Assembly: GCA_964036045.1 (NCBI GenBank)
Contig: OZ038382.1
Span: 6,262,289-6,326,288 of the forward strand
Reading direction: 5' to 3'
DNA: 64,000 bases
Origin: Eutreptiella sp. 'Long Island Sound 2002'
Taxonomy: Eukaryota; Euglenozoa; Euglenophyceae; Eutreptiales; Eutreptiaceae
Under the pieces are notes generated by a model, which was given only the letters and a program-made list of their open reading frames with translations, was not told where the DNA came from and did no database searches. Below are positions 32,850 through 43,855 of this stretch, one piece after another. Position 1 is the first letter of the stretch. Each line of letters opens with the position of its first letter. Both the position numbers and the translations under genes were made by a program.

Positions 32850-33123
32850 GCGGCGGCCTCGGCTCGACCTCCCTGTTTTATTATGTGGATGTTGCAGCCT
32901 GCCCTCCTCCGCCAATGCATCGGCCCTGTCATTTCCCAATATGGGAAGGCGTCCACACCAACTGCAACAACGACCCTGCCTCCCGCCGTAGCAGAAAAAT
33001 CTGTTCCCACAATTCCCTGTGCCCCACCTCCCTATTCTTAACCCGCCACCCGTGGCGGTGCCATTTCACCGACCATTCCGTTATGCCTTTATACACGTAT
33101 TCGGAATCCAGGACCACCACCAT
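32850..33123 (-). pseudogene. Retroelement RNase H fragment
   Basis: Minus-strand frame 33123-32929 reads VVVLDSEYVYKGITEWSVKW, then ELWEQIF and VWTPSHIGK. After a frameshift near 32935 it continues GNDRADALAEEGR. This is the C-terminal half of an RNase HI fold: the Asp of LDSEYV, the His of PSHIG and the last Asp of NDRADALA are the expected active-site positions, and WxxxH-like and GND.AD.LA blocks are typical. The N-terminal part (first Asp and Glu) is absent; a long C run (plus strand, about 33125-33140) lies where it should be. It is a retroelement scrap inside phosphatase intron 1. Whether LTR or non-LTR cannot be told. Confidence 0.65.
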
Positions 33124-34267
33124 CCCCCCCCCCCCCCCCCCTTCTCCGTTCCGTTCCGTTCCAGTGCATTATAAGACGCCCCGTAGTTCCCCTCGGCTAA
33201 CACTCTGGCGTTCGTGCATCGGCACTGGCGCCCCTACGTTCCTATCCTCACCTTCCCCAAACCAAGGCCAAGTTCTTGCACTGCGTGCATACTGCGCATG
33301 CAGAGGCTGGGATACTCAGCCAAGAATACCTGTCGCCTGTCTAGTAGCACGGCGAAGCAGCAAAGCCCACATGAGAACAATGAAAATGCCTTCAAGCGCC
33401 TTCAAGGGCGCCAAACATCCACAACATGCAGAACTACGCATCTACACATGCATAGGTTCATCAATGTGTAATTGTACCTTGCCATTTGTGTTTTGGGAGC
33501 TGATCTTGGCGAGCATCCTCAAAGCTTTCAAACATGATTTCCTTAAATGCTTTCCATCTCTCGTCTTGCATGGTGCACCTTGACAATTCAAATATGCCAC
33601 ATCCGAAATGCTTAGGAAGCTAAAAACAACCCTGGTACGGAACCAAAAACTTGTGAAAAGGGGCCGAAACTAGGGTTCGAGTATTTGTCGACATCCAAAA
33701 CTTCGCACTGCGTGCGCACTGCGTGCATGGCATTCCCCAAACGCCGTACCCCGCCTGCCACCAACCGCGTCCACTCCGTGCTTAGCTTAATCCGGCGATG
33801 GCCGTCACCCCCGGTATCCCATCGGCAGGAAATCAATGTTCTCGTGTCCAGCACACGCGGCGGAGCCGCGCTCCGCCGTCCGCTGTCCGCTCCGCACTCC
33901 GTGCTTAGACAAGGCCGTGCATGCGCAAAGGGGGGGTGGTAACCCCCGGGGATGCACACCCCCAAGAGGGAGACATGCATGGACAACGGATGCTGAGAGC
34001 ACAGTGCCAGATGCCTGGACGACGGGTGCCAAAGGCACCAAGATGTATGCGTACACCTTACATTTGGGTGGACTGAGTTAGAGGGCAGGAGTTTGGGAGC
34101 CCCCCGGTGCCGAGTTGTTAAGTGGAACTCTGGGAATGGGTATGGCCATGGCCGTGGTAGTGGGTGTGGGCATGGGTGTGGGCATTGCTGTGGGCATGGA
34201 GGGTGGGTGTGGGTGTGGGTGTGGGCATCAGCGTGGACGGGGTGTGGACATGGGAACGGGGTCATAC

Positions 34268-34618
34268 CGTCGTCAACCGGTCGTGCGACAGCTGCTCAGG
34301 CGTCAGCTCCGAGGTGAAGCGGATCTTGTTGATGTCGCGGTTGCCCATGATCAAAGTCACGCGGTTGGGATATTTCTTCTTGAGCCGGACCAGCGTGCGG
34401 GCGACGCGGATCGAGCCGCCCACCTGGCCCCCCTTATCGACCGAGTCGCCGCCGAAAACGAATCTCCAGCCGGGGCGAAGTTCAAGGTCGGCCGCACCGT
34501 CGGCGCACCGGGCTGACAGGAGCGTGAAGGCCTCGGACATGGCCACGTACGCAAGCAGGTACTGCATGTTGCCCTCAACATCGGTGAGGAATGCAACACG
34601 ATCATCGCATGAGGGCAT
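34268..34618 (-). CDS. EF-hand calcineurin-like metallophosphoesterase, exon 1
   Basis: 351 bases from ATG at 34618 to the donor ACGACG|GTATGA, encoding residues 1-117. It carries the first three metal-binding blocks: LTDVEGN (residues 11-17), FGGDSVDKG (55-63) and LIMGNRDINK (89-98). Compared with classical PPP phosphatases (DxH, GDxxDRG, GNHE), Glu replaces the first His and Arg-Asp replaces His-Glu. The frame is open upstream to about 34735 and encodes a hydrophobic stretch (GWFPLCLLFVWL, then SSHVSHSA) resembling a signal peptide, but no ATG is present; an acceptor-like CATCCACAG at 34722 could bring one from an upstream exon. I chose the ATG at 34618 because it lies just ahead of the first motif. 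Confidence 0.85.
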
Positions 34619-34839
34619 CCTCAGCGCCGAGTGCGACACGTGGCTGCTCAGCCAGACAAAAAGCAAACAAAGCGGAAACCAACCCGTGAAGCCTGTCAGG
34701 CTGCAACGCACATGGACCTTCCTGTGGATGAGCGGTCAGCGCAGTGTGGCAATTGGATAAACCGCATAGTGGTAGAGGCCTTGGCTGTGGGGTTGAGTGT
34801 GGGCGCGCAAACACAAACAGATACACACTGATGTGTGTG

Positions 34840-34876
34840 TGTTCGTGCACACGCAGTCAATGCACACATGTGTGCA

Positions 34877-34909
<33 letters not shown>

Positions 34910-34990
34910 CACAACACACATGCATGCAAACAACACACAAAACAAACAAACAAACAAACAACAACAACAACATCATCATCAACAGACACA
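34840..34990. repeat. CA and AAC microsatellite
   Basis: Uninterrupted CA array at about 34879-34908 followed by ACAACA/AAACAAAC repeats. It lies about 250 bases upstream of phosphatase exon 1. Confidence 0.9.
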
Positions 34991-35526
34991 CATACAAGGT
35001 ACATGGCAAACAGGCAGAGAAGCAGCTGGAGTGTACGTGACCACACAAAATGGACAAATAGGCACCTCCGAGATGCTGCCCCACAGCCGATACTGTGGAA
35101 AGTGGTTAGGCCACAACCGCCCCCCTTCCCCCATTTTTCAAAATGCCCCCAGCGAAGGAGACTGTGGGGAGAGGGGCGTCTCTCTGCTGCCTGGCATGGA
35201 CAACCCCTGCAGCGGTGGCATATACAACTTGGCCACCACATTGGGCACCATGGGATAGTTGAATGGTACTGGTTGAGTGGCTGCATCTCCTTCTCCCCCT
35301 TCGTATGCTACTTGGTGCCCAACAGCTGGCTCCACTTCCAGCCTGCAGCCGTCCCTGGGGCGGGTGCCTCGCGGTTTGTGGTGGGAATCTGGCCCACGCT
35401 TCAAAGGCTGCTGCTACCCATAGGGGCAGGGTAGGTTGGTCACCCCTATCCCCGAGGGAGGGAGGACTCAGGTGTCACTGGCGCTGGGAGAAACGGTGAG
35501 AAGGTCAATGCCATGGAAACATGATG

Positions 35527-35760
35527 TTACCGTTGTGCACGTGCCCTGTCAACAGACACTGCATGAACCTTCTTTTTGCGAGTCCAACCCTTGAAATCCT
35601 GGACATGTTCAGTTGACCATTCAAGGACAGGCTGAGGATTGGAAGATGAGGCGGAAGTGAACTGTGCAGCCTGCTTTCCAGCCCTTTTGGCAGCTGGATT
35701 GGCTGGCCATAAAGGTGGTTTGCTGAAACGTACAGGCGTCCACCACCGCCTGTCGTACAT
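35527..35760 (-). CDS. Small ORF of unknown function
   Basis: An ATG-initiated 77-codon minus-strand frame: MYDRRWWTPVRFSKPPLWPA at the start and a very basic end (WTRKKKVHAVSVDRARAQR). Composition is protein-like (WSTEHVQDFKGW) but I recognise no family, and the ATG is preceded by an acceptor-like CACTGGCAG, so it could be an exon. A chance frame is possible. Confidence 0.2.
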   Translation of the reverse strand: MYDRRWWTPVRFSKPPLWPANPAAKRAGKQAAQFTSASSSNPQPVLEWSTEHVQDFKGWTRKKKVHAVSVDRARAQR

Positions 35761-36151
35761 CCATATGGTTCATACTGCCAGTGCATTCATATGCTGTTCA
35801 ATTACACAGGCTCAACGTGTCCCCTTCTTGGTTGGGGTGCTCCACTATCTATGTACATAGTCGTGACTGGGCACAAAATTGGATTGGCTGGCTTGGACTT
35901 GAAAGGCACCTTCAGATGTGGTAGGGGGTGCCCATTTCCATGCTGACTGCTGAAGCCATCATGAGCCTGTCCCCTCAGGTCTCTCTCTCAACGCCACCCT
36001 GACACTCTGACACCCTGACGCTCACAGCCGCCCACTTGTTGCGTTTTGTGTGGCCGAGGTCTGGCACATTCGGACCTACATTAGCACCCCCCGCCCCTCT
36101 CTGGAAATCACCCCCCACCCTTGCAATGCCCCCTCCCCCCAAGGGAAAATG

Positions 36152-37064
36152 TCACTTTGACTTTTCTTCTAGTAACGGGTGGTTGTGTTGTGCTCTCTTG
36201 TTTTTTTTTTTTTTAGTTCTGACACTGAAGAGTTCGGCCATCAAGGCAGAGTGTGCATAGGCGGCTAGGCGTAGAAAATTATGTACAGTAAAGGTGGCTT
36301 GGCCACTAGATGTGATGCGGGTCACGCATTTCTCCACAGGGGAGAGTCCCAGGTCTGTGTGTACTGTACACTCCATGCGGGAGGTGGGGCCTGCCACGAC
36401 CACGAAGGTCATCACCTACAGTATAGGAACTTACGTAAAACATATAGGCCTCGGGTCAAAGAAGTCAGCAGCTCAGAGTGTAGAATCCAAAGACTCATAC
36501 ATCCAGGCATCAGATGTGTCCTCCACGGGGAGTGCTGCCGTGGTCAACCGCCACTCAAAATATGTGGGCCAGACTGGGCTGTCCCAGAGGGGGAGCGTCA
36601 CCAGTGGAGATCCCTGATACCCCGTGAGTTGGATAAAAGCGGCGTCTTCATGGACTCTCTCAGAGGAGCCAGTCAGTTGGACCACGCTGTGGCTCAGGGG
36701 GAGGTGCCTCTGGCGTTTCCTAGACCGGGTGTCTCGAGACGACAACCTTGTTCTTTGCTGGTGCCCTTGTTAGCGTTGACTCCTTAGACTTGACCCAAAC
36801 ACAAGTGTACACATGCTCACGTTTGGCACCACTCTCGCAGCAAGGGTGCCCCACTGTGGGAACTGCCATCAGTCCCTCTTCCTCTGGACGGAGTCCCTGC
36901 ACATTTAATACTAGGGCATTGGGGACAAGGTTGTGGTCCATACAGCATCCATATTTTTTTTCCTTAGGCTCAACGAGTTCGATGAGTATAATGTGAGCTC
37001 TCAGGCAACAGCCTGGGTCAAGAAGTAGGGCATGTAGTACAAACGAGGGTTCCACATTTGTCAT
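36152..37064 (-). pseudogene. Broken unidentified protein frame
   Basis: Three consecutive minus-strand frames (37064-36720, 36745-36473, 36415-36152) each look protein-like: VEPSFVLHALLLDPG ... VQGLRPEEEGLMAVP; AAFIQLTGYQGSPLVTLPLW ... DTSDAWMYESLDS; and FVVVAGPTSRMECTVHTDLG ... TFTVHNFLRLAAYAHSALMA. They would need one frameshift and a few stops removed to form one protein of about 300 residues. I recognise no domain. A decayed gene or element is the best reading; a spliced gene is an alternative. Confidence 0.25.
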
Positions 37065-37882
37065 GTGTTCCAGCTTTACCTGGGGAACTGTCTCTGTTCA
37101 CTACCTACTTGGTCTACCCCTTGCATATGCACTACGCAGTGCCACGCCTAACGGCCTTATGTTGTTGGTGAAGCTCAAGTATTCTCCTGTGATGTTGAGA
37201 CCCATAGAGTCATTCTACCCTCCAAGGTGCTTCATCCTTTCACCCTCCAGTTTTGTCCACTGTGTGCTTTTTTCCTCCTCTCCCTCACGACACACTGTCC
37301 TGCTCTATCTTCCGTCTTTTGTGTGCCTTGTTGCCGTCATCATACAGCATCCATATTATGTTGGTTGCAAGCAGTATGGGTTGCATTGCCGGAATTTGAT
37401 GCGATTCTCCTTCTCCGCAACAAGCACCTACAATTGCCCCAAAGGCACCAACACCCAAAACCAAAAGCCAAGCATGGTGTGAAACGGAACTGCTGAATGA
37501 CAAACAGTCCGTTCCACACACACCCCACACACACACATCGACAAATGGCTCAATGGATCCGTGACACTTGGGAGGGGTATCCCCGAGGCAAAGATTCTGT
37601 AAGCCACATGGGCTACATATTTTTCCCCATGGGACGAAACTGCATGAGTTGGAGGACATTGCATATTTTTGCAGAACAACGTTGTGAATCCCCTTCAGAT
37701 TCCTTGAAGGCTTCCACTTCATGTTTGTCAAACTCTATTAATTTTGATTCTCATTCTGATGATAACTCTGATGTTGAGGTGTTGTCAATGCCCTCCTCCT
37801 CGGATCGTGACTCATAGTCAGAGGATGGTGATGATAAGCTTGAGGTGGAGGTGCTATGGGCAAAGGCTGCTTGGGCTGTTTG
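37065..37882. other. No recognisable gene
   Basis: Moderately AT-balanced sequence. CATACAGCATCCATATT occurs twice (about 36937 and 37343). Nothing else supportable. Confidence 0.4.
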
Positions 37883-38064
37883 GGGGCATGACATGATATG
37901 ACATGACATGACATGACATGACATGACATGACATGACATGACATGACATGACATGACATGACATGACATGACATGACATGACATGACATGACATGACATG
38001 ACATGACATGACATGACATGACATGACATGACATGACATGACAAGACATGACATGACATGACAT
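37883..38064. repeat. ACATG pentanucleotide array
   Basis: About 35 near-perfect copies of the 5-bp unit. Frames reading Met-Ser-Cys-His-Val on the minus strand are translations of the array. Confidence 0.97.
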
Positions 38065-38094
38065 GTGCTTGATGAAATTTGTACCTTTAGGGAG

Positions 38095-38168
38095 TACCGG
38101 ACACGGTCACGGGGGGGTGACCACAACCGGTCCTGATGCGACCCACCCCCCAACTATCTTTCAAAACT

Positions 38169-38211
<43 letters not shown>

Positions 38212-38365
38212 TGGGGGGGGTCCAGCCGGGGGTCGGGGGGGGGGGTGTTCCTCCCGGGGGTCGGGGGGGGGGGTGTTCCCTGCCGGGGGTCGGGGGGGGG
38301 TCTGGCCGGGGGTCATGGGGTGTCCAGCCAGGGGTGAGGGGGGGGGGGGTTAGGGTTAGGATGTT
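38095..38365. repeat. Poly-G block with TTAGGG end
   Basis: The dispersed GGTGACCACAACCGGTCCTGA ... AACTATCTTTCAAAACTC sequence leads into an uninterrupted run of 38 G (38170-38207), then GCCGGGGGTC units separated by G runs, ending in GGTTAGGGTTAGGATG. Strong G-quadruplex potential. Confidence 0.85.
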
Positions 38366-38856
38366 GTTGTTGTTGTTAGGGCACCCAGCACGTGCCGGCG
38401 GGAGAAATTGCCAGACACGCTCTCCCTGAGCAGGGCGCAAGGGAGCAGTCGGCCGGCGTCACGCTGGCCGGGCGTGTGCCGACAACGACCGAGGGGGGGG
38501 GGGGGTTCCGCTTCCGTCTGGGGGGGGAGGGGGCGCGCGTCGCTGTGAGAGGGACCACCTGCCCATGCGACCCTGGTTCCTTCCCCCGCCGTGGGGGGAG
38601 GGCGTGCGCACCTGTGCGAAACGGAGGCGGGATGGGGGGCGGGATGGAGGGACCACCTGTCCGGGGACCTGCGGGGGCCCCCGGTTCCCCTTGCTTCCAG
38701 CCGCCACTCCCCCGCGACAGGGGAGGGGGCTACGTCCTGTGCGGAGGTGGAGTAAGGGGGGTGGAGGGGGCGGGGACTATGTATGGTCTATCCCCTGGTG
38801 CCCGTCCCTGTGTCCCGTGTGCGGGAGGCCGCGCGGCACGGCCGGCGGGGGGGTTC
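38366..38856. other. GC-rich spacer
   Basis: High-GC sequence with G runs. Open frames on both strands lack motifs. Confidence 0.5.
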
Positions 38857-39402
38857 AGGCCTGGGCCGGGCGCGTGGGTAGCGGCGGGCGGCCGAGGCGG
38901 AGGCGGCGCCATGCGGGTGCGGGGCCCGTGGCGGTCGCGGGGCGGTGTGGGCGGACCGGCTGGTGGTCGGCGGCGGCCCTGAGAGCCCCACTCCATGGGG
39001 TCGGCGGGCGCGCCGGGGGCACGCGCGCCGCGCAGGCCTGGCCGCGGGGGGCGCGTGTGCAAGGGCGTCGGCGCACCCGATGCGGGCCCCACTGCGGGCC
39101 GCGGGACCAGCGGCAAGCTGGAAGCGTGGCCTGGGGGCCGAGGCCTGGGCCGGGCGCGTGGGTACCGGCGGGCGGCCGAGGCGGAGGCGGCGCCATGCGG
39201 GTGCGGGGCCCGTGGCGGCCGCGGGGCGGCGCGGGCGGACCGGCTGGTGGTTGGCGGCGGCCCTGAGAGCCCCACTCCATGGCGTCGGCGGGCGCGCCGG
39301 GGGCACGCGCGCCACGCAGGCCTGGCTGCGGGGGGCGCGTGTGCAAGGGCGCCGGCGCGCCCGATGAGGGCCCCTCTGTGGGCTGCGGGACCAGCGGCAA
39401 GG
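38857..39402. repeat. 284-bp tandem duplication
   Basis: AGGCCTGGGCCGGGCGCGTG begins units at 38857 and 39141; the two are nearly identical for about 260 bases (CGGCCGAGGCGGAGGCGGCG ... GGCGCGCCGGGGGCACGCGC). Confidence 0.85.
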
Positions 39403-42400
39403 GCGCAGCGTGTAGCCGCGCAGGGGCGCAGCAGCGTGGGGCCGCGCAGGGGCGCAGCGTGGGGCTGCGTAGGGGCTGCGCAGGGGCGCAGCGTGGTGCG
39501 GTGCAGGGGCGCAGCCGTGCCTGGCGGCGCAGGGGCGCAGCAGTGTGGGGCCGCGCAGGGGCGCGGCGCGGGGCTGCGCAGGGGCGCAGCGTGGGGCTGC
39601 GTAGGGGCGGTGGGGTCACGGCGTGCACGTTGGGGGGGGGGGGGGGGGGGGGGGTGGCTGTGGGCTGGTGTGTGGGTGCGCGCGCGAGGGGGACGGGGGT
39701 GCGGTGAGCTCAGCTGCTGAGCGTCACCGTGCGGCTGACCGGGCGGAGGAGCGGCCGGGGCTGGCCAAAGTCGGCCGGGGAGCCCGGGGCGCTCGAGGTG
39801 TCGGGGGGGCCGCGGTCAGCGGTGGGGCCCGCACCCCGCTCGGCGGGGACGAATCCCGCCGAGCATCATCCACGGGGGCGAATCCTGGTGGAGGCGGGGG
39901 GGAGCGCCACGCCGTCCCCTCGCGGCCGAACCGGACCGGGACGGGCCCCGCCGGAGGGATACCCTGGGGGCGGGCGGGGCTGGGCACCGGGGCTCCGGGG
40001 CCCGGGTCCCTGGTGGTTGTGGGCCGGCGCGGGGGAGACCGGGCGGGCCTCTGGGCTGCGGCTGGTGAGGGGGGGCGCGGAAGGGCCGGGCGGGCTCGGG
40101 GGCGAACCCCGATAGGCCCCCGGGGCTGGGCGAGGGCTCCCGAGGGCGGCCGTTCCTTGAGGGGGGGGGGGGGGGTTGCTCCCTGCCCGGGCTGCGCAAG
40201 GGCGCAGCGTGGTGCGGTGCAGGGGCGCAGCCGTGTGGGGCGGCGCAGGGGCGCAGCAGTGTGGGGCCGCGCAGGGGTGCAGCGTGCGGCCGCGCAGGGG
40301 TGCGGCGTGGGGCCGCGGAGGAGCGCGGCGTGGGGCCGCGTATGGGCGCGGCATGGGGCCGCGCAGGGGTGCAGCGTGGGGCCGCGGAGGAGCGCGGCGT
40401 GGGGCCGCGTATGGGCGCGGCATGGGGCCGCGCAAGGGCGCGGCGCGGGGCTGCGCAGGGGCGCAGCGCGGGGCCGCGCATGGGCGCGGCATGGGGCCGT
40501 GCAGGGGCGCAATAGCGTGGGGCTGAGCAGGGGCGCAGCGTGGGGCTGCGTAGGGGCGCAGCGTGGGGCCGCGTATGGGCGTGGCATGGGGCCGTGAAGG
40601 GGCGCGGCGCGGGGCCGCGCAGGGGCGCAGCAGCGTGGGGCTGCGCAGGGGCGTAGCAGCGCGGGGCTGCGCCGGGGCGTAGCGTGGGGCCGCGAATGGG
40701 GCGCAGCGGGGGGCTGCGTAGGGGCGCGGCAGCGTTGGGCTGCGCAGGGGCGCAGCGTGGGGCTGCGCGGGGGCGCGGCAAGGGGCTGCGCGGGGGCGCG
40801 GCAAGGGGCCGTGCAGGGGCGCAGCAGCGTGGGGCTGCGCAGGGGCGCAGCGTGGGGCTGCGCAGGGGCGCAGCAGCGTGGGGCTGCGCCGGGGCGCGTT
40901 ATGGGGCCGCGAAGGGGCGCAGCAGCGTGGGGCTGCGCTGGGACGTAGCGTGGGGCTGAGTACGGGCGCAACGGTTTGGGGCTGCGCAGGGGCGCAGCGT
41001 GGTGCGGCGCAGGGGCGCAGCAGTGTGGGGCTGCGCAGGGGCGCAGCAGCGTGGGGCCGGGCAGGGGCGCAGCGCGGGGCCGCGCATGGGCGTGGCATGG
41101 GGTCGTGGAGGGGTGCAGCAGCGTGGGGCTGTGTAGGGGCGTAGCGTGGGGCTGCGCAGGGGCGCAGCGTGGTGCGGCGCAGGGGCGCAGCAGTGTGGAG
41201 CGGCGCCGGGGCGCAGCAGTGTGGGGCTGTGCAGGGGCGCAGCAGCGTGGGGCCACGCAGGGGAGCAGCAGCGCAGGGCTGCGCAGGGGCGCAGCGCGGG
41301 GCTGGGCCGGAGCGCGGCGTTGGGCCGCGCAGGAGTGTAGCGTGGGGCCGCGTATGGGCGTGGCATGGGGCCGTGAAGGGGCGCGGCGCGGGGCCGCGCT
41401 GGGGCGCAGCAGCCTGGGGCTGCGCGGGGGCGCGGCAAGGGGCCGTGCAGGGGCGCAGCAGCGTGGGGCTGCGCAGGGGCGCAGCGGCGTGGGGCTGCGC
41501 CGGGGCGTGGTATGGGGCCGTGAAGGGGCGCAGCAGCGTGGGGCCGCGCAGGGGCGCAGCGTGGGGCTGCGTAGGGGCGCAGCGTGGTGCGGCGCAGGGG
41601 CGCAGCAGTGCGGGGCTGCGCAGGGGCGTAGTGCGGGGCTGCGCAGGGGCGCAGCGTGAGGCTGCGCAGATGCGAAGCGCGGGGCTGCGCAGGGGCGCAG
41701 CAGCGTGGGGCCGCGCAGGGTAGCAGCCGCGTGGGGCCGTGCAGGGGCGCAGCGCGGGGCTGGGCAGGGGCGCAGCGTGGGGCCGCGCAGGAGTGCAGCG
41801 TGGGGCCGCGTATGGGCGCGGCATGGGGCCGTGCAGGGGCGCGGCGCGGGGCCGCGCAGGGGCGCAGCAGCGTGGGGCTGCGCAAGGGCGTAGCAGCGTG
41901 GGGCTGCGCCGGGGTGCGGCATGGGGCCGTGCAAGGGCGCCGCAGCGTGGGTCTGCGTAGGGGCGCAGCGTGGGGCTGCGTAGGGGCGCAATGGTTTGGG
42001 GCGGCGCAGGGGCGTAGCACTGCGGGGCTGCGCAGGGGCGCAGCGCGGGGTTGCGCAGGGGCGCAGCGTGGGGCCGCGCAGGGGCAAAGCGCGGGGCTAC
42101 GCAGGGGCGCAGCGCGGGGTTGCGCAGGGGTGCAACGGCGTGGGGACGCGCAGGGGAGCAGCAGCCCGGGGCTGGGCAGGGGCGCAGTAGCGTGGGGCTG
42201 CGCGGGGGCGCGGCAGCCAGGGCTGCGCAGGGGCGCAGCAGCGTGGGGCTGTGCAGGGGCGCAGCAGCGTGGGGCTGTGCAGGGGCATAGCAGCATGGGT
42301 GCAGCAACCTGGGGCTGCGTAGGGGCGCAATGGTTTGGGGCGGCGCAGGGGCGTAGCACTGCGGGGCTGCGCAGGGGCGCAGCGCGGGGTTGCGCAGGGG

Positions 42401-43855
42401 CGCAGCGTGGGGCCGCGCAGGGGCAAAGCGCGCGGGGCTGCGCAGGGGCGCAGCGCGGGGTTGCGCAGGGGTGCAACGGCGTGGGGCCGCGCAGGGGAGC
42501 AGCAGCCCGGGGCTGGGCAGGGGCGCAGTAGCGTGGGGCTGCGCGGGGGCGCGGCAGCCAGGGCTGCGCAGGGGCGCAGCAGCGTGGGGCTGTGCAGGGG
42601 CGCAGCAGCGTGGGGCTGTGCAGGGGCATAGCAGCATGGGTGCAGCAACCTGGGGCTGCGCAGGGGCGCAGCAGCGTGGGGCTGCGCTGGAGTGCAGCGT
42701 GGGGCTGCGCTGGAGTGCAGCGTGGTGCTGCGCTGGAGTGCAGCGTGGGGCTGCGCTGGAGTGCAGCGTGGTGCTGCGTAGGGGCGCATCAGCGCGGGGC
42801 TGCGCAGGGGCGTAGCGTGGGGCTGCGGTTGGGTTGTGCGTTGCGCAAAGGTGTAGTATGGGGCTGTGCAGGGGCGCAGCGTGGGGCTGCGCAGGGGCGC
42901 AGCAGCGTGGGGCTGCGCAGGGGCGTAGCAGCGTGGGGCTGCGCAGAGCAGCTGTGTGGGGCGGCGCAGTGGTGGGGGGGCTGTGTAGGGGCGCGGCGAC
43001 ATGGGGGTGCGCTGGGGCGCAGCGTGTGGCTGTACAGGGGCGCAGTGCGGGGCTGCGCAGGGGCGCAGCGTGGGGCTGCGCAGGGGCGCAGCTGCGTGGG
43101 GCTGCGCAGGGGCGCAGCGCGGAGCAGCCCCGGGGGGCAGCGTGGGGCCGTGGAGGGGCGCAGCGTTGGGCTGCGCAGGGGCGCAGCAGCGTGGGGCTGC
43201 GCAGGGGCGAAGCGAGCGGCGGCGCAGTGGTGGGAGGCTGCGCAGGGGCACATCATGGGGCCGTGTATGGGCGCGGCGCGGAGCTGCGCAGGGGTGCAGC
43301 AGCGTGGGGCTGCGCAGAGCTGCTGTGTGGGGCGGCGCAGTGGTGGAGGGGCTGTGTAGGGGCGCAGCGACATGGGGGTGCGCTTGGGCGCAGCGTGTCG
43401 CTGTACAGGGGCGCAGTGCGGCGCTGCGCAGGGGCGCAGCGTGGGGCTGCGCAGGGGTGCAGCAGCGTGGGGCTGCGCAGGGGCGCAGCGCGGAGCAGCC
43501 CCGGGGGGCAGCGTGGGGCCGTGGAGGGGCGCAGTGTGGGGCTGCACAGGGGCGCAGCAGCGTGGGGCTGCGCAAAGGTGTTGTATGTGGCTGCCTAGGG
43601 GCGTAGCGTGGGGCTGCGCAGGGGCGCGGCAGTGTGGGCTGCGCGGGGGCGCAGTGGCGTGGGGCCGCGCATGGGCGCAGCAGCGAGGGCTGTGCAGGGG
43701 CGCAGCAGCGCGGGGCCGCGCGGGGGCGCTGCAGCGTGGGGCTGCGCAGGGGTGCAGCAGCGTGGGGATGCGAAGGGGCGCAGCAGCGCGGGGCCACGCA
43801 GGGGCGCAGCAGTGTGGGGCTGCGCAGGGGCGCAGCGGCGTGGGGCTGTCGTGTG
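39403..43855. repeat. GC-rich 23/26-bp minisatellite array
   Basis: About 3.9 kb of units like GTGGGGCTGCGCAGGGGCGC plus AGC or AGCAGC, giving 23- and 26-base periods, interrupted at 39604-40191 by a non-array block. Internal higher-order duplication is visible: about 41981-42307 against 42325-42650, and about 42956-43250 against 43330-43600. Long Ala/Pro/Arg or Gly/Arg frames on both strands exist because the unit has no stop in most frames. Confidence 0.92.
39604..40191. repeat. 580-bp block, copy 1 (inside the minisatellite)
   Basis: Starts GGGGCGGTGGGGTCACGGCG, runs through GAGCGTCACCGTGCGGC and GAGCATCATCCACGGGGGCG, and ends GGCGGCCGTTCCTTGAGG, a G run and GTTGCTCCCTGCCCGGG. It is almost identical to 45077-45654, in direct orientation. 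Confidence 0.9.

Larger units (their letters stand above)
27204..34267 (-). other. Intron 1 of the phosphatase gene (7064 bp)
   Basis: Donor ACG|GTATGA (GT at 34267-34266) and acceptor TATTTAG at 27204, phase 0. The intron is packed with repeats: duplicated repeat R4, a 30-bp minisatellite, two other short-period arrays, palindromic hairpins, a tRNA-like module and an RNase H fragment. Stretches with nothing recognised are about 28030-28390, 30230-31390 and 33130-33770. 33780-34080 repeats pieces of R4 and a hairpin. Confidence 0.8.

Noticed and set aside
37738-38064. Met-Ser-Cys-His-Val repeat protein
   Set aside because: Direct translation of the ACATG pentanucleotide array.
39724-43797. 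Very long Ala/Pro/Arg-rich minus-strand frames (up to more than 900 codons) and Gly/Arg plus-strand frames
   Set aside because: They are translations of a 23/26-bp minisatellite whose unit lacks stops; all frames stay open and none has a domain.
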